Shown: positions 1 through 8,061 of the stretch, piece by piece
How positions within the stretch are numbered: position 1 is the stretch's first letter
How the letters are laid out: each line of letters begins with the position of its first letter
Source of the DNA: DATCVA01 sp036567205
GTDB taxonomy: Bacteria; Pseudomonadota; Gammaproteobacteria; Burkholderiales; Burkholderiaceae_B
Length of the DNA: 11,441 nt
Reading direction: 5' to 3'
Assembly (NCBI GenBank): GCA_036567205.1
Contig: DATCVA010000110.1
Location: 1 to 11,441, forward strand
Program-made: the position numbers and the translations under genes
The notes under the pieces: model-generated
Told to the model about the DNA's origin: nothing
Databases searched by the model: none
What the model saw: the letters and a program-made list of their open reading frames with translations, nothing else

Positions 1-1
1 C

Positions 2-1021
2 GAGTCAGCAGGGCGGTTATTGCGTCATGGTTCGGGGTTTAGCAGCGAGCAAGCAGTGCTTGGAGTTATCGAGCGGATTGTGTCGCCGCTGGGCCGCCGT
101 ATAGATGAAAGTTCCCCCATGGTCGATGCACGCTTGCAAGACGGTTCGCGCGTAAACGCCGTTATTCCGCCCGTTGCATTGCGGGGCGCGAGCCTGACCA
201 TTCGCAAATTTCCGCAAAGCAGGCCGACGATGGACGATCTGATTCATGTTGGGGCTCTGGACGTTTTCATGCGCGACTTTTTGAATGCATGCGTCAGGCT
301 ACGCAAGAATATTGTCGTCTCTGGCGGCACAGGCTCGGGCAAGACTACCTTGCTCAATATACTGTCCAATTGCATTCCTGACGGTGAACGCATTGTTACG
401 ATCGAAGATGCCGCCGAGCTACGCCTGAATCATCAGCATCTGGTAACCCTTGAGGCCAGGCCTTCAAATCTCGAAGGGCGTGGAAAAATCGATATACGAG
501 ATCTGGTACGCAATGCTTTGCGTATGCGCCCCGACCGAATTGTCATTGGCGAATGCCGGGGCGGCGAGGCCTTCGACATGTTAGCGGCCATGAACACCGG
601 TCATGAAGGGTCTCTAACTACTTTGCACGCCAATAGCCCCCGAGATGCCTTGTCGCGTCTGGAAACCATGATCCTGATGGCCGGAATGGATTTGCCGCTT
701 GTGGCGGTCAGGGAGCACATCGCGGCGAGTATTAATTTGCTGGTTCAACAGGCCCGTTTAAGTAATGGCCGGCGTCTAATTACTTCTATCGTCGAGGTAA
801 CCGGGACTGAAAGCGGACGTATACAGACTCAAGAGTTATTTCAGTACCAGGCTGGCCCGCCGGCAATATTTCGGGGTTGCGGGGTGCTTCCCGAGTTTTT
901 TTCCGCCACCAGCTTGCAGGCTGGTGGTTTGAGTATGGATATTTTTAACCAGCATACTGCTGTAGTGCAAGCAGGCATGAGTTTTGGTCCTAATTCGAAC
1001 GCCGATAACATTGCGCTATAG
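2..1021 (+). CDS. tadA: TadA/CpaF-family secretion ATPase of the Tad pilus, 5' end cut off by the window
   Basis: Hexameric P-loop ATPase (type II/IV secretion VirB11/CpaF family) that powers Flp pilus assembly on the cytoplasmic face of the inner membrane. The frame is already open at base 2 and family homology begins at once (GRRIDESSPMVDARL at about 104-148), so the gene starts upstream; the TTG at 20 is internal, not a start. Visible motifs are Walker A GGTGSGKT (323-346), the Asp box IVTIEDAAEL (about 392-421), Walker B with GECRGGE (about 548-568) and the His box GHEGSLTTLHAN (about 599-631). The visible part is 339 codons of a protein usually 420-480 aa long, so roughly the N-terminal quarter is missing. 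After the normal ending (GCGVLPEF) there is a tail of about 40 residues, partly beyond the usual family end. The stop lies 6 nt before tadB, indicating one operon. Family assignment is secure; the tadA versus cpaF name rests on the tadB and tadC neighbours. Confidence 0.95.
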   Translation, partial: ESAGRLLRHGSGFSSEQAVLGVIERIVSPLGRRIDESSPMVDARLQDGSRVNAVIPPVALRGASLTIRKFPQSRPTMDDLIHVGALDVFMRDFLNACVRLRKNIVVSGGTGSGKTTLLNILSNCIPDGERIVTIEDAAELRLNHQHLVTLEARPSNLEGRGKIDIRDLVRNALRMRPDRIVIGECRGGEAFDMLAAMNTGHEGSLTTLHANSPRDALSRLETMILMAGMDLPLVAVREHIAASINLLVQQARLSNGRRLITSIVEVTGTESGRIQTQELFQYQAGPPAIFRGCGVLPEFFSATSLQAGGLSMDIFNQHTAVVQAGMSFGPNSNADNIAL

Positions 1022-1027
1022 GAGCCC

Positions 1028-1876
1028 GTGGTGGATATTCTTTCTATCTTGAGCGTGGTTATTGTAATAGGCTTGTTGACCTGGTTCGTCCAGGGTTGCA
1101 GCGTGCGAGCCTACCAACGATATCAGTCGGCTTTTAAAAAAGAGGCTAAAGACCGGTTAAGCGAGTTTTTTCTGTTCGTCGATCCGGCACAGTTGTGGCT
1201 GGCAAACCTGTCGGCATGCGGGGTCCTGATGTTGGGGATTTATATGCTGACGGGTTCGGCATGGTTGACCGCCGCAGCCGGTATTTTGGCGGTAGCCGCA
1301 CCGCAGTCGGCCATCGCGCGCTTGCGACGCTTGCGGCTTGCCCGTTTCGATGAACAATTGCCCGATTTGCTGTTATCGCTGGCTGGCGCATTAAGGGCGG
1401 GTTCGGGGGTGCAGTCTGCATTGCGTCATATAGTCATGCAGGCGCCGGCGCCCTTGGCTCAAGAGTTTGGACTTATGCTGCGAGAGCAGCGAATGGGGGT
1501 CTCTTTTGAGCAAGCGCTAGCCCAGCTATATAAGCGCATGCCCAGCGAAGGTACCGGGCTGGTGGTGTCATCCCTGATTATTGCCGTGCAAAGCGGCGGC
1601 AACCTGGCAGAGACGCTCGAGCGTATTGCAACCACCTTGCGAGCCCGGCTGCACTTGCTGGGACGTGTTAGGGCCTTGACGTCGCAGGGCCGGTTGCAGG
1701 CCTGGGTGATGGCCAGCTTGCCGTTTGCCTTGGCCCTTGTTTTAGAACAACTGGATCCCGACTCTATGGCGCTGTTATGGCATACGCCGATGGGGTGGGT
1801 TGTTATTGGGGTAATCGTCGGGTTGGAGTTGGTTGGCGTAATGTTTATACGTCGTATAGTCAATATCGATGTATGA
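1028..1876 (+). CDS. tadB: TadB, inner-membrane platform protein of the Tad secretion system
   Basis: 282 aa protein with a type II secretion F (T2SSF/GspF-like) domain. TadB and TadC are thought to form the inner-membrane platform on which TadA acts during Flp pilus assembly. There is a hydrophobic N-terminal segment at residues 4-22 and two more at about 57-75 and 77-95. The cytoplasmic T2SSF helical domain runs from about 108 to 223 (DEQLPDLLLSLAGALRAGSG near its start, AVQSGGNLAETLERIA later). Two C-terminal membrane segments follow at about 224-241 and 254-275. The start is a GTG at 1028, with GGAG at 1021-1024 overlapping the tadA stop; a second GTG at 1031 is an equally possible start, one codon later. 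Length and topology fit TadB (usually about 280-320 aa). The stop at 1874-1876 sits beside the ribosome binding site of tadC, suggesting coupled translation. Order directly after tadA separates TadB from TadC. Confidence 0.93.
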   Translation: MVDILSILSVVIVIGLLTWFVQGCSVRAYQRYQSAFKKEAKDRLSEFFLFVDPAQLWLANLSACGVLMLGIYMLTGSAWLTAAAGILAVAAPQSAIARLRRLRLARFDEQLPDLLLSLAGALRAGSGVQSALRHIVMQAPAPLAQEFGLMLREQRMGVSFEQALAQLYKRMPSEGTGLVVSSLIIAVQSGGNLAETLERIATTLRARLHLLGRVRALTSQGRLQAWVMASLPFALALVLEQLDPDSMALLWHTPMGWVVIGVIVGLELVGVMFIRRIVNIDV

Positions 1877-1880
1877 GGAG
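1875..1880 (+). promoter_or_regulatory. Ribosome binding site that fixes the tadC start
   Basis: GAGGAG lies 9 nt before the ATG at 1890. An upstream in-frame ATG at 1869 overlaps the end of tadB, but this Shine-Dalgarno sequence would then fall inside its own coding region. The 1890 start also puts a hydrophobic segment (MFFWLSCLAAGLSLCLL) right at the N-terminus, as expected. The site overlaps the tadB stop codon, which is typical of translational coupling. Confidence 0.75.
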
Positions 1881-1889
1881 CAAAGTCAT

Positions 1890-2765
1890 ATGTTTTTTTG
1901 GTTAAGCTGTCTGGCAGCGGGGTTGTCGCTTTGCTTGCTATGCTGGTTGATGCTGCGCCCCATACTTTTACATACACAGTCCGCCAAAGAGTATTCGGAT
2001 CAACTGGCAATGAAACTTATCTGGCCCTGGGTGCTGGTTTTTGTGCCGATATGCACGCCCTTCATATCGTGGCGTACTCGCCATGCTCTAGTGCGCTCTA
2101 TCCAGGTGGCAGGTCTTGAAACTGTATGGCAGCCTCAACATGTCGTAGCAATGCAGTGCCTTGTTTTTTCATTGGTCGCAATAATGGGCGCCCTTGTATC
2201 AGTCGTTTATTTTTCTTTTAGCTTAGTAAACGGTTTGTTCCCGGCTTTGTTAATTGCAGCGGTCGCTACATGGTGGCCGCGACGCTGGTTGCGCGACTTG
2301 GGTATAAAAAGGCAGCGTCTGATGCTGAAAGAGTTCCCTTTTCTTCTGGATATGACTACTTTGTGTGTAGAAGCCGGCCTCAATCTTCAAGGCGCTCTTC
2401 AGCAGGCGGCGCACCATGGACCGGCAGGACCGTTACGGCAAGAGTTGCGTCATGCCCTGGCTGACATGCGCACAGGAATGCCGCGGCTGGAGGCTTTACG
2501 TCAATTGTCCCGCCGTACCGGCTTGGCGGCTGTGCAACAGCTTGTCACTGCGTTGGGTCAGGCGGATCATCTTGGCATGAGCCTGGGGCCATTGCTTCGG
2601 GCACAGTCCGAGCAGCGCCGCTCTGAACGTTTTCTGCGGGCTGAAAAACTCGCCCTTGAGGCGCCTGTCAAAATGCTGTTTCCCATGGTTTTTTGTATTT
2701 TTCCCTGCACTTTTCTAGTTATTGGTTTTCCGATGGCTGTTAAATTGATGGGAGCGCAGTTTTGA
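1890..2765 (+). CDS. tadC: TadC, second inner-membrane platform protein of the Tad system
   Basis: 291 aa from the ATG at 1890 (an ATG at 1869 would add 7 residues but has no suitable ribosome binding site). It is a second T2SSF-domain protein, paralogous to TadB, expected to pair with it in the inner membrane under the TadA ATPase. Membrane segments are predicted at about residues 4-26, 88-110, 113-130 and 262-284. The T2SSF domain spans about 148-265, beginning LKEFPFLLDMTTLCVEAGL and including GQADHLGMSLGPLLRAQSEQ. The motif pattern LLDMTTLCVEAG and the C-terminal APVKMLFPMVFCIFPCTFLV are typical of TadC rather than TadB. The last codons overlap the start of the DUF192 gene by 4 nt. Family and role are confident; the membrane topology is read by eye. 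Confidence 0.93.
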   Translation: MFFWLSCLAAGLSLCLLCWLMLRPILLHTQSAKEYSDQLAMKLIWPWVLVFVPICTPFISWRTRHALVRSIQVAGLETVWQPQHVVAMQCLVFSLVAIMGALVSVVYFSFSLVNGLFPALLIAAVATWWPRRWLRDLGIKRQRLMLKEFPFLLDMTTLCVEAGLNLQGALQQAAHHGPAGPLRQELRHALADMRTGMPRLEALRQLSRRTGLAAVQQLVTALGQADHLGMSLGPLLRAQSEQRRSERFLRAEKLALEAPVKMLFPMVFCIFPCTFLVIGFPMAVKLMGAQF

Positions 2766-3124
2766 CGCTATCCGTAGCAGATCTTGCATTACGATGCCAT
2801 CCGCCTGGCCCGCGTTTGCAATTGGACTATGCACTGGATTTCTGGGCACGTCTGCGTGGACTGCATGGCTATCCGACGCTATCTGCGCATAGAGGGCTAT
2901 GGATTTTTCCTTGTAACGCGGTGCACACTTTCAGACTGGGATACGCCATCGATCTGGTTTTTCTAGGTGCTGACTATCGTCTGTTAAAGCGGGTGGAGCG
3001 CCTGCGGCCAAACCGGATCGCTGTCCATACGGCGGCCCGATCCGTGGTTGAACTGCCGGCTGGATATTGTGCTTCCAATCCCTGCTTTTTACTGGCCATT
3101 CACGAAGCTTTGGACGGGTTTTAA
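2762..3124 (+). CDS. DUF192 (COG1430) small protein linked to the Tad operon
   Basis: 120 aa, function not established. The DUF192 pattern is recognisable in order: ARLRGL (29-34), GLWIFPCNAVHTF (45-57), AIDLVFL (62-68), a basic stretch around 72-85 and VELPAGYC (96-103). The CN-hydrophobic-HTF version of the central motif, in place of the commoner FWMKNT, matches the form I associate with Tad loci, where a DUF192 gene often sits near tadC. No signal peptide or membrane segment is visible, so the product looks cytoplasmic, whereas many DUF192 proteins are exported. The start is a TTG whose bases overlap the tadC stop (TTGA), with GGGAG at 2750-2754 seven nt upstream; there is no ATG in the frame and the homology begins soon after, so this rare start is the best choice. 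The overlap implies translation coupled to tadC. The family call is moderately strong; a role in Tad secretion is inference from position. Confidence 0.75.
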   Translation: MTLSVADLALRCHPPGPRLQLDYALDFWARLRGLHGYPTLSAHRGLWIFPCNAVHTFRLGYAIDLVFLGADYRLLKRVERLRPNRIAVHTAARSVVELPAGYCASNPCFLLAIHEALDGF

Positions 3125-3144
3125 AGCGGGATATGTAATTGTTA

Positions 3145-3172
3145 ATGGCAAATGCTACAAGGGCATCGCCAT
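3145..3172 (+). terminator. Possible terminator hairpin at the end of the Tad operon
   Basis: ATGGC (3145-3149) pairs with GCCAT (3168-3172), and inside it ATGC (3152-3155) pairs with GCAT (3163-3166), leaving a small internal bulge and a 7-nt loop. It lies 20 nt after the DUF192 stop. The following sequence is only moderately T-rich (CTTTGTATTTAT), so this would be a weak intrinsic terminator. Confidence 0.4.
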
Positions 3173-3186
3173 GCAGGCTTTGTATT

Positions 3187-3192
3187 TATAAT
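3187..3192 (+). promoter_or_regulatory. -10 box of a likely greB promoter
   Basis: An exact TATAAT lies 28 nt before the greB ATG, in an AT-rich stretch. No good -35 hexamer is found at 16-18 nt spacing (the 17-nt position reads CATCGC), so promoter strength may depend on an activator or the match may be chance. Its place between an operon-end hairpin and a start codon supports it. Confidence 0.5.
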
Positions 3193-3220
3193 AAATTGAA
3201 CTAACCGTCTACACTGCACC

Positions 3221-3790
3221 ATGAATAAAGCATTTGTAAAAGAATCTGAAAACGATGAGGACGATGACCTCGGTCCCGAAGCTGTGCGTTTGCCCGCTGG
3301 AACCAAAAATTACATCACAACCGATGGATATCAGCGTCTGCGCGATGAGCTTGCCCACTTGATGACTGAAGAGCGCCCGTCGGTGGTGCAAGTAGTGTCG
3401 TGGGCCGCGTCCAATGGCGACCGTTCTGAAAATGGCGATTATCTGTATGGTAAAAAGCGTTTGCGTGAAATAGACCGCCGCATGAGGTTTTTAACCAAAC
3501 GCCTTGAAATCGCCGAGGTGGTGGATCCGGCTACCCAGCCTAATAAGGACCGGGTTTTTTTTGGGGCTACCGTGCTGTATGTGGACAAGACTGGCGAAGA
3601 GCACCGCGTCACGATTGTGGGCGTTGACGAGGCCGAACCGTTGCAAGGTCAGATTAGCTGGATATCGCCCGTGGCGCGTGCGCTTATCAAGGCCCGCGAA
3701 GGGGATACGGTAACGTTGCGCACACCCGCTGGCATCGACGAACTCGACATTCTCGAGGTCAGCTATCCCGATGCTGCTACGAACACCTGA
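3221..3790 (+). CDS. greB: Transcription elongation factor GreB
   Basis: 189 aa. GreB enters the secondary channel of backtracked RNA polymerase and stimulates cleavage of the nascent RNA 3' end. The N-terminal coiled coil covers about residues 31-100 and carries the tip motif GDRSENGDY (66-74), with the two acidic residues D67 and E70 that coordinate the catalytic metal. The basic run KKRLREIDRRMRFLTKRLE (78-96) is the GreB signature. The FKBP-like C-terminal domain is at about 110-183 (RVFFGATVLYVD, SPVARALIKAREGD). Compared with the roughly 158 aa E. coli protein it has an extra acidic leader of about 25 residues (DEDDD at 12-16), similar to the form I recall from Bordetella relatives. The ATG start has no clear Shine-Dalgarno sequence, but the leader MNKAFVKES looks conserved. 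It probably has its own promoter and is unrelated in function to the Tad genes before it. Confidence 0.95.
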   Translation: MNKAFVKESENDEDDDLGPEAVRLPAGTKNYITTDGYQRLRDELAHLMTEERPSVVQVVSWAASNGDRSENGDYLYGKKRLREIDRRMRFLTKRLEIAEVVDPATQPNKDRVFFGATVLYVDKTGEEHRVTIVGVDEAEPLQGQISWISPVARALIKAREGDTVTLRTPAGIDELDILEVSYPDAATNT

Positions 3791-3793
3791 TCC

Positions 3794-3809
3794 GATACGC
3801 AAGCGTATT
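3794..3809. repeat. Short inverted repeat between greB and purL
   Basis: ATACGC (3795-3800) and GCGTAT (3803-3808) form an inverted repeat separated by two A residues, extendable by one G-T wobble. It starts 4 nt after the greB stop. As RNA it would fold only with a 4-nt loop and has no U-tract, so it is a poor terminator; as DNA it could be an operator. Function unknown. Confidence 0.35.
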
Positions 3810-3832
3810 CCGACTGTGTGTAAGGGTATCGC

Positions 3833-3861
3833 CTGCCGACTTGTGCTTAACCCGTTAAAAT
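3833..3861 (+). promoter_or_regulatory. Candidate purL promoter with an inverted repeat over the -10
   Basis: TAAAAT (3856-3861) is a good -10 match, with CTGCCG (3833-3838) at 17 nt spacing matching only three of six -35 positions. An inverted repeat TTAAC-CC-GTTAA (3847-3858) overlaps the -10, a position where a repressor could act. The -10 lies 33 nt before the GTG start of purL. Read by eye only. Confidence 0.4.
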
Positions 3862-3894
3862 GACGGTCTTCCTTCCTTTTGCCTGCTTCATATC

Positions 3895-6800
3895 GTGAAT
3901 TCTATCCAGCATTTTCTTGGCCCCCAGGTCTTGTCGTCCTTTCGGCGCGAGCGTTTATTAAAGCGGTTTGAACAACTGGATCTGCCAGTTGGCGATATTC
4001 AAGGCCGTTTCGAACACTATGTCTGGACTGAAGGCACGCTAAGCGCCGCAGACCAGGAACGACTGACGGCGCTGCTTGACTACGGCGATGCGCCGCAAGC
4101 AGGCAAAGACGATAAAAGCGCGTTGATGCTGCGGGTTATTCCGCGTTTGGGAACAGTTTCGCCCTGGGCCAGCAAAGCCAGCGATATTGCTCACAATTGC
4201 GGTTTGTCGGCGGTACGGCGTATCGAGCGTGGGATTCGTTACACGATCAGTCCTTCGCGCGGGTTGTTGGGTGCTCACAAAATCGATGCGGCGCAATTGG
4301 CGAAAATTGCTGATGTGTTGCATGACCGCATGACTGAAACCGTGGTGGATAGCGGCTTTGACGGAGCGGCCCTGTTTGCCTCGTTACCGGGAAAGCCCAT
4401 ACAAACAGTAGACGTTTTGGGCCAGGGCCAGGCTGCATTGTTAGAGGCTAATCGCAATTTGGGTTTGGCGCTTTCGGAAGACGAGGTCGAATACCTGGAC
4501 AGCGCATTTAAGCAATTGGGACGCAATCCCACCGATGTCGAGTTAATGATGTTTGCGCAAGCCAATAGCGAACATTGCCGGCACAAAATTTTTAATGCAC
4601 AGTGGGTTATCGACGGTGCGGCACAAAATAATACGTTGTTTGGCATGATACGCGCCACACACGCAGCTCAGCCCGAAGGGACCGTTGTGGCGTACTCGGA
4701 TAACGCTGCCATTATGGCGGGAGGCCCTGCGGTACAGTTTTACGCTGGCCAACCCGGGCAGACCTTGCCGGGCAAGCCGGACAATGCTTCGACAGCTTAC
4801 GGTCACCATGATGCGGTGGTCCATACGCTTATGAAGGTGGAAACGCATAACCATCCGACCGCTATTGCGCCATTCCCGGGGGCGGCGACGGGCGCTGGCG
4901 GCGAGATCCGGGATGAAGGCGCTACAGGGCGTGGCTCTAAACCTAAAGCAGGTTTAACCGGTTTTACTGTTTCGAATCTACGGTTCGATGATGCTATGGA
5001 GCCCTGGGAGGGCGACTCGCACGGTTCCCCCGATCGCATTGCCACCGCGCTTGATATCATGATTGAAGGCCCGATTGGCGGGGCCGCCTTTAATAATGAG
5101 TTCGGACGCCCCAATTTGCTGGGCTATTTTCGTGCTTTTGAACAAACGGCCGGCGATACACGCTGGGGCTACCACAAGCCCATCATGATTGCCGGTGGGC
5201 TGGGGTCGATCGACGATCGCTTAACCCACAAAGATCCTATTCCTCCGGGGGCGCTGCTGATTCAGCTGGGCGGCCCGGGCATGCGCATCGGCATGGGAGG
5301 CAGTGCGGCTTCAAGCATGAGCGCTGGCACTAATAGCGCCGAACTTGATTTCGATTCGGTTCAACGTGGCAACCCGGAAATCGAGCGGCGCGCTCAAGAG
5401 GTCATCGACCGTTGCTGGCAACAGGGCGACGATAATCCGGTGGTAGCCATACACGACGTAGGTGCAGGCGGTTTATCCAATGCGTTTCCCGAGCTTGTCA
5501 ATGACGCAGGCCGCGGCGCTATCTTCGAGTTGAATCAGGTTCATCTCGAAGAGTCGGGCCTGTCCGCCGCCGAAATCTGGAGCAATGAAGCGCAAGAGCG
5601 TTATGTTTTGGCGATCTTGCCTAAGGACTTGCCGCGTTTTGATGTTATCGCCAAGCGAGAGCGCTGCCCTTATGCGGTAGTGGGAGTCGCCACCGAGGAG
5701 CGCCAGCTGCGCGTCACGCACGGCGAAGGCTTGCCTGGCGTATCGGACGTGATTGCCCCTAAAGCACCTGATGCCATCCGTCCGGTCGATGTGCCGATCG
5801 ACGTTATTCTGGGCAAGCCGCCGCGCATGATGCGCGATGTGAAGCGTTTGCCGGGTGTAAGCGCTCCTTTGGATCTGACTGAAATGGGTCTGGAAGAGGC
5901 GATCAAGCGCGTATTGCGTCACCCCACGGTCGCCAATAAGAATTTTCTTATTACTATCGGCGACCGCTCGGTAGGCGGCTTAAGTAGTCGCGATCAAATG
6001 GTAGGGCCCTGGCAGGTGCCGGTGGCGGACTGCGCGGTAACCCTGGCTGACTACGAAGGTGTTCACGGCGAAGCGATGGCCATGGGCGAACGTACCCCCC
6101 TGGCCATGATTGACGCGGTCGCTTCGGGCCGCATGGCCGTTGCCGAGGCGCTTACGAACTTGGTCGCAAGCGATGTGCGAACACTTAAAGACGTCAAGTT
6201 GTCCGCCAATTGGATGGCTGCTTGCGGCGTGGCTGGACAAGATGCGGCGCTTTATGACACGGTGTCCGCCGTTAGTCAGTGGTGCCAGCAGCTGGGCTTG
6301 TCAATTCCCGTAGGTAAAGACTCTCTGTCTATGCGTACGGCGTGGGACGAGGGCGGCGAGAAGCGAGATGTTATCGCACCGGTATCTTTGGTTGTGACGG
6401 CATTTGCTCCGGTATCCGATGTGCGGGCGACGCTGACGCCGCAGTTGCGAACCGACGCCGGCGATACAGTACTTATTCTGGTTGACCTGGGACTGGGACG
6501 GCAACGTTTAGGCGGCTCGATACTTAGTCAGGTATTTAACCAGGTTGGGCAGACTGTGCCGGATATTAACGATGCACAGGCACTGATCGCTTTCTTTACC
6601 GTAATTCGCCAGCTTAAGGCGGCTGGCCATATTTTGGCTTACCACGATCGTTCCGACGGTGGTTTGTTGGCCACCGTATGTGAAATGGCCTTTGCCGGGC
6701 ATGTGGGGGTGTCGGTTAACCTCGATATGCTGACCATCGATCCGCATGCTGCCGATTGGGGCGACTATAAAATCCGCCCTGAACAAGTTGCCGTTCAGCG

Positions 6801-7959
6801 CGATGAAATTACACTGAAAGCCTTATTTACGGAAGAGGCTGGCGCAGTAATTCAGGTGCCTTTGTCACAACGCGACATGGTGATGCAGCAATTGCGCGCC
6901 GCAGGCTTATCGGCTCATTCACATGTCATGGGCACGCTTAATAATGTCGATGAAATTCAGATTTTCCGCGATGGTAAATGTATTTATCAGCAGCCGCGCG
7001 TTGCGCTGGCGCAAGAATGGAGCGAAGTTAGCCGGCGCATTATGGAGCGCCGCGATAACCCCGAGTGTGCGCAGTCCGAGTTCGATATCTGGAAAAATAC
7101 CAAGGACCCAGGCTTGAATCCTGTAGTCAACTTCAATCCCCAGGAAGACATCGCCGCGCCGTTTATTGCAACAGGCAAGCGTCCCCGGGTAGCCATATTG
7201 CGCGAACAAGGCTGCAACAGCCAAGTGGAAATGGCGTGGGCTTTTGACAAATCCGGGTTCGAAGCGCTGGACGTGCACATGACAGACCTGCTATCTGGCC
7301 GCGTGCGTTTGGACGATGTGCAAGGTTTGGTGGCAGTGGGCGGCTTCAGCTATGGCGACGTGCTGGGCGCCGGCGAAGGCTGGGCGCGTACCATCCGCTT
7401 TAATCAGCAGTTGTCGGATCAGTTCTCTGCCTATTTTTCGCGGCCTGATACATTCGCCCTGGGGGTGTGCAACGGTTGCCAAATGATGGCGGCCTTGTCC
7501 AGCATGATCCCGGGTGCCGACCATTGGCCTCGCTTTACGCGTAACCAGTCGGAAAAATACGAGGCGCGTTTATCGCTGGTCGAAATTGCGCAGTCGCCTT
7601 CGTTGTTCATGCAAGGCATGGCCGGTACGCGGATTCCGATCGCCGTTGCTCACGGAGAAGGCTTTGCCAATTTTTCGAAGCAGGGCGATTCAAGCCGAGT
7701 ATTGAGCTTGCTCAATTATGTTGACAACCACGGTAATCATACCGAGGTCTATCCTTATAATCCCAATGGCAGTCCGGAAGGGCTTGCGGGAGTCACCACG
7801 GCAGATGGACGATTTACTGTCATGATGCCGCATCCTGAGCGCGTTACGCGCAATGTCATGATGTCTTGGTCCCCCGAGAAGTGGGGGGCTCATGATCAGG
7901 GCGGCGACGCTAGTCCATGGCTGCGCATGTTCCGTAATGCGCGAGTCTGGCTGGGATAG
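3895..7959 (+). CDS. purL: Phosphoribosylformylglycinamidine (FGAM) synthase, large single-chain form
   Basis: 1354 aa, the fused long PurL of Gram-negative bacteria. It converts FGAR, glutamine and ATP to FGAM, the fourth step of purine synthesis, in the cytoplasm. It has an N-terminal PurS-like domain (about 1-150), a linker, and two AIR-synthetase-like halves carrying ANSEHCRH (223-230) and KVETHNHPT (314-322) followed by the glycine-rich GAATGAGGEIRDEGATGRG. The C-terminal class I glutamine amidotransferase begins near residue 1096 (RPRVAILREQGCNSQ). Its triad is complete: nucleophile Cys1192 in GVCNGCQMM, and His1313 and Glu1315 in MPHPERV. Length is slightly above the 1295 aa of E. coli. 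The start is a GTG; no clear Shine-Dalgarno sequence precedes it and no closer ATG is available. It stands alone between greB and guaB with its own candidate promoter, and a hairpin follows. No frameshift or missing motif was seen. Confidence 0.98.
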   Translation: MNSIQHFLGPQVLSSFRRERLLKRFEQLDLPVGDIQGRFEHYVWTEGTLSAADQERLTALLDYGDAPQAGKDDKSALMLRVIPRLGTVSPWASKASDIAHNCGLSAVRRIERGIRYTISPSRGLLGAHKIDAAQLAKIADVLHDRMTETVVDSGFDGAALFASLPGKPIQTVDVLGQGQAALLEANRNLGLALSEDEVEYLDSAFKQLGRNPTDVELMMFAQANSEHCRHKIFNAQWVIDGAAQNNTLFGMIRATHAAQPEGTVVAYSDNAAIMAGGPAVQFYAGQPGQTLPGKPDNASTAYGHHDAVVHTLMKVETHNHPTAIAPFPGAATGAGGEIRDEGATGRGSKPKAGLTGFTVSNLRFDDAMEPWEGDSHGSPDRIATALDIMIEGPIGGAAFNNEFGRPNLLGYFRAFEQTAGDTRWGYHKPIMIAGGLGSIDDRLTHKDPIPPGALLIQLGGPGMRIGMGGSAASSMSAGTNSAELDFDSVQRGNPEIERRAQEVIDRCWQQGDDNPVVAIHDVGAGGLSNAFPELVNDAGRGAIFELNQVHLEESGLSAAEIWSNEAQERYVLAILPKDLPRFDVIAKRERCPYAVVGVATEERQLRVTHGEGLPGVSDVIAPKAPDAIRPVDVPIDVILGKPPRMMRDVKRLPGVSAPLDLTEMGLEEAIKRVLRHPTVANKNFLITIGDRSVGGLSSRDQMVGPWQVPVADCAVTLADYEGVHGEAMAMGERTPLAMIDAVASGRMAVAEALTNLVASDVRTLKDVKLSANWMAACGVAGQDAALYDTVSAVSQWCQQLGLSIPVGKDSLSMRTAWDEGGEKRDVIAPVSLVVTAFAPVSDVRATLTPQLRTDAGDTVLILVDLGLGRQRLGGSILSQVFNQVGQTVPDINDAQALIAFFTVIRQLKAAGHILAYHDRSDGGLLATVCEMAFAGHVGVSVNLDMLTIDPHAADWGDYKIRPEQVAVQRDEITLKALFTEEAGAVIQVPLSQRDMVMQQLRAAGLSAHSHVMGTLNNVDEIQIFRDGKCIYQQPRVALAQEWSEVSRRIMERRDNPECAQSEFDIWKNTKDPGLNPVVNFNPQEDIAAPFIATGKRPRVAILREQGCNSQVEMAWAFDKSGFEALDVHMTDLLSGRVRLDDVQGLVAVGGFSYGDVLGAGEGWARTIRFNQQLSDQFSAYFSRPDTFALGVCNGCQMMAALSSMIPGADHWPRFTRNQSEKYEARLSLVEIAQSPSLFMQGMAGTRIPIAVAHGEGFANFSKQGDSSRVLSLLNYVDNHGNHTEVYPYNPNGSPEGLAGVTTADGRFTVMMPHPERVTRNVMMSWSPEKWGAHDQGGDASPWLRMFRNARVWLG

Positions 7960-7977
7960 TTTCAATTCATTTTATAA

Positions 7978-7998
7978 AGGCGCCCTTCAGGGGCGCCT
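7978..7998. terminator. GC-rich hairpin after purL
   Basis: AGGCGCCC (7978-7985) pairs perfectly with GGGCGCCT (7991-7998) around the 5-nt loop TTCAG. It lies 18 nt after the purL stop. On the + strand no T-run follows, so termination there would be incomplete or need another factor; on the - strand the stem is followed by TTTATAAAAT. It most likely marks the purL-guaB boundary. Confidence 0.6.
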
Positions 7999-8041
7999 CG
8001 CCATAAGCAAAGCTGTCTAGGTAAACACCCTTAGTTAAGCG

Positions 8042-8047
8042 TATAAT
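8042..8047 (+). promoter_or_regulatory. -10 box of a likely guaB promoter
   Basis: Exact TATAAT, 25 nt before the guaB ATG, so transcription would start near 8053-8055. The -35 region is poor: AGGTAA at 17 nt spacing, or TAAACA (8022-8027) at 14 nt. A small inverted repeat CTTA-GT-TAAG (8030-8039) sits just upstream of the -10 and could bind a regulator. Confidence 0.55.
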
Positions 8048-8061
8048 CTTGCTTTGCACAC

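Noticed and set aside
20..1021. tadA starting at the TTG at position 20
   Set aside because: The frame is open to the left edge and conserved CpaF sequence is already present, so the gene is truncated by the window and the TTG is internal.
1459..2010. 183-codon minus-strand frame across the tadB-tadC junction
   Set aside because: Composition is low-complexity (rich in Thr, Ser, Pro), with no motif; both + strand genes are clearly real.
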